Assembly (NCBI GenBank): GCA_003427395.1
Contig: BFEA01000235.1
Coordinates: 1,077,438-1,099,616 of the forward strand
Direction: 5' to 3'
Origin: Chara braunii
Lineage: Eukaryota > Streptophyta > Charophyceae > Charales > Characeae
Length of the DNA: 22,179 nt
The position numbers and the translations under genes are program-made. A model generated the notes under the pieces. It saw nothing but the letters and a program-made list of their open reading frames with translations, made no database searches and had not been told where the DNA came from. Position 1 is the first letter of the stretch; each line of letters starts with the position of its first letter. Below are positions 17,659-22,179 of this stretch, piece by piece.

Positions 17659-18135
17659 TGTCAACGAATCAAACCATTAAGACAAAAGCCCATGGGGCTG
17701 CTTAAGCCTCTTCCCATTCCCAACAGTCCCAGAAAGTCCGTCTCTATCAACTTCACGGACATGGAAAGAAAAGTAAGAATGATTATTCGCAAGTGATGGT
17801 GATTGTTGATCATTTTTCGAAATTCCCAAATCTGATTTCATTGCTACCTCATGCCCCAACTGAACTTGTGATCCGTGGGTTCCACCAGAAGTACATTCTG
17901 CACTTTGGGACCCCGAAAACCCTTGTGAGTGATCGGGACCCGCGCTTCATAAGTACTGAATGGAAGGACTTCACGTCCCAACTCCGTGGCCTCAAACTGA
18001 GCACGACATCTGGTCGACATCCCGAAGCCAACGGTTTGGCTGAGGAGATTAATCAGACCGTGTTTCAACTTCTCTGTGCCTTAATCATTCTGGATCAGGA
18101 AACACGGGATGAAGATGTTATGAACCTGGTTGCTT
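17659..18135 (+). pseudogene. Integrase core, first part (element B)
   Basis: After a frameshift near 17655 the sequence resumes with CQRIKPLRQKP and LLKPLPIP, the usual link from zinc finger to core. The first catalytic Asp, expected in a D-F motif, is Asn (SINFTDM, AAC at 17749-17751). Another shift near 17760 leads to VMVIVDHFSKFP. The second Asp is kept in LVSDRDPRF, and the Glu in HPEANGLAEE. The frame is lost after MNLVAC at about 18135, where an unrelated insertion starts. Integrase would join cDNA ends to target DNA; loss of the first acidic residue alone would abolish catalysis. Confidence 0.88.
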
Positions 18136-18441
18136 GTTGTCAGAAGACCAACACTCACACACATAGACTTCCAGGTATGCCCATACATACACAGAAGGGG
18201 AGAGGATGGGAGTATCACACCGCACAGGGAGAGATAAACACAACGGAAGACTTGACCATGCAATATGACAGAGAAGACTGAAAGTGCACTTCACTCCACA
18301 TGATCCTCACAACCAGTTACAAGAGAAAGCCGAGTAGATCACATCCAAGAAACAATGAAGCAATGATAGTCCAAACCCAGTATCAACAATGTTTATTAAA
18401 CTCTGAGTCTCGAATTGCCAGAAGAACCCAAGAACTATGGT

Positions 18442-18465
18442 GCGCTGCTCATAAATGAGCAGCGC
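18442..18465. repeat. Perfect 24-bp palindrome
   Basis: GCGCTGCTCAT and its exact reverse complement ATGAGCAGCGC are separated by AA. The stem of 11 bp would be very stable and is GC-rich at its base. Confidence 0.95.
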
Positions 18466-18521
18466 TTCACTCCCCAACCCTGAGTAACCGCTATTTCTAC
18501 CCCTGAGTCCCTGAAACATCA

Positions 18522-18734
18522 AGCACCACCTAGATACAGCCTCCAGAGGGAAGCGCCACCCTGAAACAGGCCTCTGAGGCCAAGCGCCACTCAGAGGATG
18601 AAGAAGAAGATCAGCGCCACAGTGTCTGATGATGGAGTGCCGAATGACTTCCCGAGTGGAAGTCTACAGCAGCGCCACCTCTCCCGACAAGATGATCTCT
18701 GAGGAAGAAGCTACAGCTATGGCTATAACGCCAC
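18522..18734. repeat. Spaced AGCGCCAC motif, roughly 30-bp period
   Basis: AGCACCAC is at 18522, and AGCGCCAC at 18552, 18583, 18613 and 18671, with ACGCCAC at 18728. The spacings are 30, 31, 30, 58 and 57 bp, close to multiples of 29-30. The sequence between motifs is only loosely similar (CCTGAAACA, CCTCTGAGG), so this looks like a decayed minisatellite. Confidence 0.6.
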
Positions 18735-19204
18735 ACACCCTGACACCCTACTCCTGAGGAGGGTTCAACAGGGCTTCAACCTTTCTCGCCTCCAGCAGAC
18801 TTCGAGTAGCCCAGACCTCTGACCAGCCCCACACGCCGTCAGAGTACAGTGTCGGTCCCAGCTATGGCCGACGCTCTGCAGGTCTGGCTATGTCCGTCTC
18901 CTCCAATGCTGAAGCTGTCACCACGTCTAGTTCTCGCGTTGCCCAACAACGATGTAGACGTTATGGCTGCAGCACCACACACCCTGACACCCTACTCCCG
19001 AGTTGGGTTCAACAGGGCTCCAACCTCTCTCGCCTCCAGCAGACTTCGAGTAGCCCAGACCTCTGAGCAGCCCCATGTGTTGTCAGAGTACAGTGCCGGT
19101 CCCAGCTATGGCCGACACTCCGCAAGTCTGGCTATGTCCGTCTCCTCCAATGCTGAAGTTGTCACCACGTCCAGTTCACGCGTTGCCCAACAACGATGTA
19201 GACG
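18717..19204. repeat. 244-bp tandem duplication
   Basis: Copy 1 (18717-18960) and copy 2 (18961-19204) are adjacent, of equal length and highly similar, both ending CAACGATGTAGACG. Since 244 is not a multiple of 3, any encoded frame would change between copies. This argues against a protein role. Confidence 0.92.
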
Positions 19205-19302
19205 GTACGAACTGCCAAAAGCCCTGAACCGATGTCCTCTTCCTATCTATAGACAGTACGGACTCCCAAAAGCCCTGAACCGATGTCCTCTTCCTATCTA
19301 TA
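19205..19302. repeat. 51-bp tandem duplication
   Basis: The unit starting GTACGAACTGCCAAAAGCCC (19205-19255) is repeated from 19256 (GTACGGACTCCC...) to about 19302. It follows directly on the 244-bp pair. Confidence 0.9.
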
Positions 19303-19690
19303 ACCTACACTAGCTTAGACACGACCTAGACTGGATTGACTGGATCGACCGGTACCGTTTCCATTTTGGCCTCTAGGGTCTCTCCCTGCCCGGCTATAGG
19401 CTATAGGAGCGTCTATCAGCTTAGGCCCATAGGGCCTGTCTGTCCTAGGGGTAGCCCGGGCCTGCTATTCGCAGTTAAGGTAGCTGTAGGAAATTCTAGT
19501 TAGTACGGGCCTATATTTTCCTGAATTTGCAGATATGTCCCTCTCGAATTTCCTTACAGGCAGGTCTCACGGTTAGCCCTCAGCCAAACAAAATTACGAA
19601 TCTGCCCTACTTATGGTACAGCCTCGACGAGAGAGGCTACAGGCCACTGGAACCAGCAAGTCATTGCAAAGAGTTGTATTCAATCAAGGG
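19303..19690. other. Right part of the nested insertion, no gene seen
   Basis: No coding or structural feature is recognised beyond small repeats such as GGCTATAGGCTATAGG near 19393. The ORF extending into the integrase from 19527 is mostly insertion sequence and is not a gene. Confidence 0.5.
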
Positions 19691-20155
19691 GTTGTACAAC
19701 AACTTCATCCATTCTTCCACCGGCATGACGCCAAATAGGCTGCATTACGGTTGAGATTCGTGGTCCGCTCTCCTACTTATCCCCCGAACAGCCGGCTGTT
19801 TTTCACGCAAACTTCTCCCTCTCTATTACGGTCCGTGGGAAGCTCTGGACATGATTGGTGACGACGAGTTCAGTCCTTCATATGTAATTGTCGTGCCTCC
19901 TCATCTGCGTACATACCCAGTCTTTCATGCATCAAAGTTGTTTCTATATAGTGATGCTGAATCCTTCGACTACCGTGAAGACATGATTCCTCATGCAATC
20001 AATGGTGGTCACGAGATCGATAGAATAAAAAAACACATAGGGAAGGGACGTAACAGATAATATCAGATTCATTTCATGTATCACCTGTTGGACGATCTTT
20101 ATTGGATCTCAAAGAAGGAACTGCTGCGCAGCGCACCTCGCATTGTTAAAGCATA
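19691..20155 (+). pseudogene. Integrase end: core tail, GPY/F and chromodomain-like module (element B)
   Basis: Integrase resumes with LYNNFIHSSTGMTP, matching element A closely, and reaches a TGA at 19753-19755. A deletion relative to element A then removes about 65 codons of linker. The GPY/F module follows (YYGPWEALDMIG, then RTYPVFHASKL at about 19908-19940). A chromodomain-like stretch comes next (HEIDRIKKHIGKGRN, a TAA at 20058-20060, then YQIHFMYHLLDDLYWISKKELL). It ends at TAA 20153-20155. The aromatic Tyr/Trp pair in DDLYWIS fits the chromodomain fold. In chromoviruses this module binds modified histones and guides integration. Confidence 0.85.
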
Positions 20156-20286
20156 AGAGCGACAGATAGCCTCTAATGCTGTACCAAAAATCTCTGTGTA
20201 CTCACGAAATCTCTTTGCTATGTTCGCTTACAATGCGTTTGTCGGGGACTCAGAATGAGTTACTTGCTTGAAGGGACCTCACTCTT

Positions 20287-20298
20287 GAGAGGGGGAAG
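20287..20298 (+). other. Polypurine tract of element B
   Basis: GAGAGGGGGAAG lies immediately before the TGTAATGACC start of the 3' LTR. This is the textbook position of the plus-strand primer in LTR retrotransposons. Confidence 0.92.
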
Positions 20299-21223
20299 TG
20301 TAATGACCTGCCAAACACGGACTGCGAGACACAACTGATTTCTGAGTTTTGCTCATGGAATGTATGCCTTACTGAGTTTCCCGCTTGTTGCTGAGTTTTC
20401 TAAGTCTGTGTGGGTGCGTGCTTGCTGGTCTGCATGCCTGTCTGAGTGCTTGTCAGCTTCAGTGTGTGTGATCTGCAAGGGCACTTGTTTGTCAGGAAGA
20501 CACAAAGGGCCGGCACTTACCTGCGGCCATGACATTGAGGGTTGCAGCGGGGAAAACACGCAAGTGGCGGGGAAAGAGGCCCGCGATACTTAGAGCAGCG
20601 GAAAACACTCAAGTAGCAGGTAGGCCGGTACCACACCAAGTAGAGGTAGATGTGCCGGGTACTCGAGGCCGAGCAGAAGAAGACAAAAGTTGGGATTTTT
20701 AGAGGCCCAGTAGTTGTAGGCTAGGTCTAGGCGGGTAAAACTCCAACCAGTCTGAGTCTAGGGCCTGTATGGACAATATCAGAGTCTGCAATGATGTTTC
20801 CCTCCGAAAGGGAGGAGGTACCGGTTGCTTGGAGGCTGTGGAGCCTAGGAAGTCACTTGCCAAGAGGCAAGCACGCCACTATATCTCCAGGAGGAGCAAA
20901 GTGCTGCTCCTCGTTGTCGGTGTGCAAGTTTGGCTACACACTGGTTGGAGCGCTGGCTGGAGCAGAGCTAGCACAGAGCTGCGCTGATGGGGAAGGAGCA
21001 AGGACAGGAGGAGGAAGAAGACCAGGACTAGGAAGTGGGAGCGCCAGAGGTACGTACCTGGTTATGGTGGTTGCCATTTTCATCACCTTGGTGGGCGGTG
21101 CAGCAGGAAGGGCCCAGTTGGGCTGCACCTACACCAAGAAGCTTTGAGGCAGAGTCAGGCATGGCGGCCTGAGCTAGAGCAGCCATAGCTGCTTTGTGTT
21201 GTCCTTTGCACAGCAGGGCAATG
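20299..21223 (+). repeat. 3' LTR of element B
   Basis: It begins TGTAATGACCTGCC and parallels 11963-12808 in direct orientation, ending at GGGCAATG (21223). Beyond that point the two flanks differ abruptly. This copy is longer because it keeps about 26 bp near 20540-20567 and about 40 bp near 20739-20778. Minus-strand donor-like CAGGTAAGT (20515-20523) and CAGGTACGT (21052-21060) align with those of the 5' LTR. No CA terminus or target duplication is evident, so the end is probably truncated or rearranged. Confidence 0.85.
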
Positions 21224-22179
21224 CCCTGGTAGTCCGCCATAGCCTTGGCCTTGGAGGAAGGAGGAAGAAGGGTGGCCATGGCTATGGGGGACCTCATGTG
21301 ATACCTGCAGTAGAAGAGGGATTCGGACACTGAATCTGGTTCAGCCATTCAACATTATTATTATTATTTCTTGTTTGAATAAGAGGGGAAGAGATAAGGA
21401 GGAGGAGAGTGGTTGGCGAAGAAGAAGAGCATTATCATTGATCTATGCTGGTGTACATCATCTTCTTCTTCTTTCTTTCTTCTTCTTCTTCTTCTGCTTC
21501 TTCTTCTTCTTCTTCTTCTTTACCTCTCTCTCCTCTCAAGTTCATTCATTTCTTTTTGCAATTGGACGGCATTGTACTTTCTAATGAATGTGTACTTCGA
21601 AATTGGCCAGGATCATAACAGACAAGAGCAAAGCAAATTACTTAATTATGAAGAAGGAAATCGGGATAGGCCACCTTGTCCCAAATTGGAATTCACAGTA
21701 TGATTAAAGTATACCCTCAGTAGGAAGAGGGTTAAAGCCTCGATCCCCCGCAAAAGAAAAAAGTACTCTCAAACCCCCCTTGCACTTTCAGGGGCCATCG
21801 CTTTTTTTGTGGGGACCGGGTTGGCCTACTGGACCCAATGGGAGGTACCATCGGAAGGGGAGGGGGGGTGCACAAAATTTCAACCCCAATTTGCGATTAC
21901 TAATTTGTGTAGACAAAAAAATCTGAAAAAAAAAACAGGGATGTTGGGTAGGTTCCACTGTATCAGGGAAGAAATAGACAGAAAAACAGAAAAACACGTT
22001 GCCTGCGAAAAATAATTTGGCACAAACAGCCCTCTTCACGACATCCGTTAAAATCGTACCGATACAGTTCTCTTTTTTTCTTTTTTTTTTTCTTTTTTGA
22101 TACAGAGAAGTTTAGCATGGCCACTGTGTGAAGATGACACACATAAATTGAGAAATGGTCCACAAAAAAAAAAAAATAA
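21224..22179. other. Right flank of element B, no gene supported
   Basis: A minus-strand frame from the LTR continues to a Met at 21348 but has no recognisable domain. The rest holds ATT and CTT simple repeats, T runs near 22070-22100 and an A run near 22165-22177. I see no coding sequence. Confidence 0.5.
21461..21521. repeat. CTT trinucleotide microsatellite
   Basis: About 60 bp of slightly imperfect CTT/TTC repeats produce the poly-Phe and poly-Leu frames seen in translation, which are artefacts. Confidence 0.97.

Larger units (their letters stand above)
18141..19690. mobile_element. Nested insertion of about 1.5 kb in the element B integrase
   Basis: Integrase sequence stops at LVAC (18135) and resumes at LYNN (from 19692). 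Between them is unrelated DNA flanked by GTTGT at 18136-18140 and 19691-19695, a candidate 5-bp target duplication. Removing it with one GTTGT nearly restores integrase spacing (one base off). An alternative reading is an LTR-like unit from TG at 18135 to CA at 19663 with TTGCT/TTGCA flanks, but this leaves about 25 unexplained bases. No transposase or RT is encoded. The interior carries a 24-bp palindrome, a 30-bp-spaced motif, a 244-bp tandem pair and a 51-bp tandem pair. An AATAAA on the minus strand (near 18391) would suit a minus-strand transcript end. Confidence 0.7.
11963..21223 (+). mobile_element. Ty3/gypsy LTR retrotransposon B, degenerate, near full length
   Basis: Two diverged direct LTRs bound the canonical order gag (with CCHC knuckle), protease, RT, RNase H, H2C2, integrase core, GPY/F, chromodomain-like tail and purine tract, all on the plus strand. 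PR-RT-RH-INT order identifies Ty3/gypsy. The copy is dead: RT lacks its second half, several in-frame stops and frameshifts are present, two catalytic Asp are now Asn, and the integrase is split by an insertion. The left edge is firm (TGTAATGACC at 11963, preceded by AGACA). The right edge is where LTR similarity ends, not a clean CA, so the 3' end may be truncated and no target duplication is confirmed. Confidence 0.93.

Noticed and set aside
18522-18734. CRISPR-like array
   Set aside because: The repeated core is only 8 bp, spacing is irregular after four units, there are no cas genes, and the context is a eukaryotic retrotransposon.
21611-21624. AACA followed by GACA as the true 3' end and target duplication of element B
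   Set aside because: It shares only four bases with the 5' flank, and 400 bp between it and the end of LTR similarity have no counterpart in the 5' LTR.

Overview
The window is a eukaryotic, gene-poor, repeat-dominated stretch. I see no convincing single-copy host gene, no rRNA or tRNA, and no bacterial operon structure. Almost everything recognisable is decayed retrotransposon. The two large elements are Ty3/gypsy (Metaviridae-type) LTR retrotransposons with chromodomain-like integrase C-termini. The gag opening MPVTTRGQ and the pol style fit a plant-lineage (streptophyte) genome. A charophycean green alga such as Chara is my best guess from general impression, but nothing here proves the species. 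There is one assembly gap (N at 10252-10321) and two single N positions (928 and 10857).

Layout. (1) 1-2474: 3' part of Ty3/gypsy element A, plus strand. It holds the RNase H tail, an integrase zinc finger, the integrase core, the GPY/F module, a chromodomain-like tail, a polypurine tract and a 778-bp 3' LTR. (2) 2475-4327: non-coding spacer with a nested fold-back repeat near its end. (3) 4328-5076: a second LTR of the same family, in opposite orientation, so the two LTRs form a long inverted repeat. (4) 5124-8065: a decayed plus-strand reading frame of roughly 3 kb that looks gag-like. It has a charged helical N-terminus, a CCHC-like zinc knuckle, a very purine-rich low-complexity middle and an unrecognised C-terminal block. 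It may be a LINE ORF1-type remnant. (5) 8066-11962: non-coding sequence with several small fold-back or MITE-like repeats, homopolymer and dinucleotide tracts, the gap and an AT-rich segment. (6) 11963 to about 21223: Ty3/gypsy element B, with 5' LTR, long leader, gag, protease, partial RT, RNase H, integrase, chromodomain-like tail, polypurine tract and 3' LTR. Its integrase is split by an insertion of about 1.5 kb that carries its own tandem repeats. (7) 21224-22179: flank with a CTT microsatellite and homopolymers.

How the parts work together: element B keeps the canonical order LTR, gag, PR, RT, RNase H, INT, chromodomain, PPT, LTR, but it cannot be autonomous. The RT lacks its YxDD half, an RNase H and an integrase catalytic Asp have both become Asn, several in-frame stops are present, and the integrase is interrupted. 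Element A has an intact-looking integrase frame (370 codons) but two frameshifts upstream of it. The most unusual material is the unrecognised reading frame at 5124-8065, the antisense splice-donor-like sites recurring in the LTRs, and the set of short palindromic elements at 4.0-4.2, 8.1-9.4 and 11.5-11.8 kb. All calls come from reading the sequence and its translations; no database search was possible.
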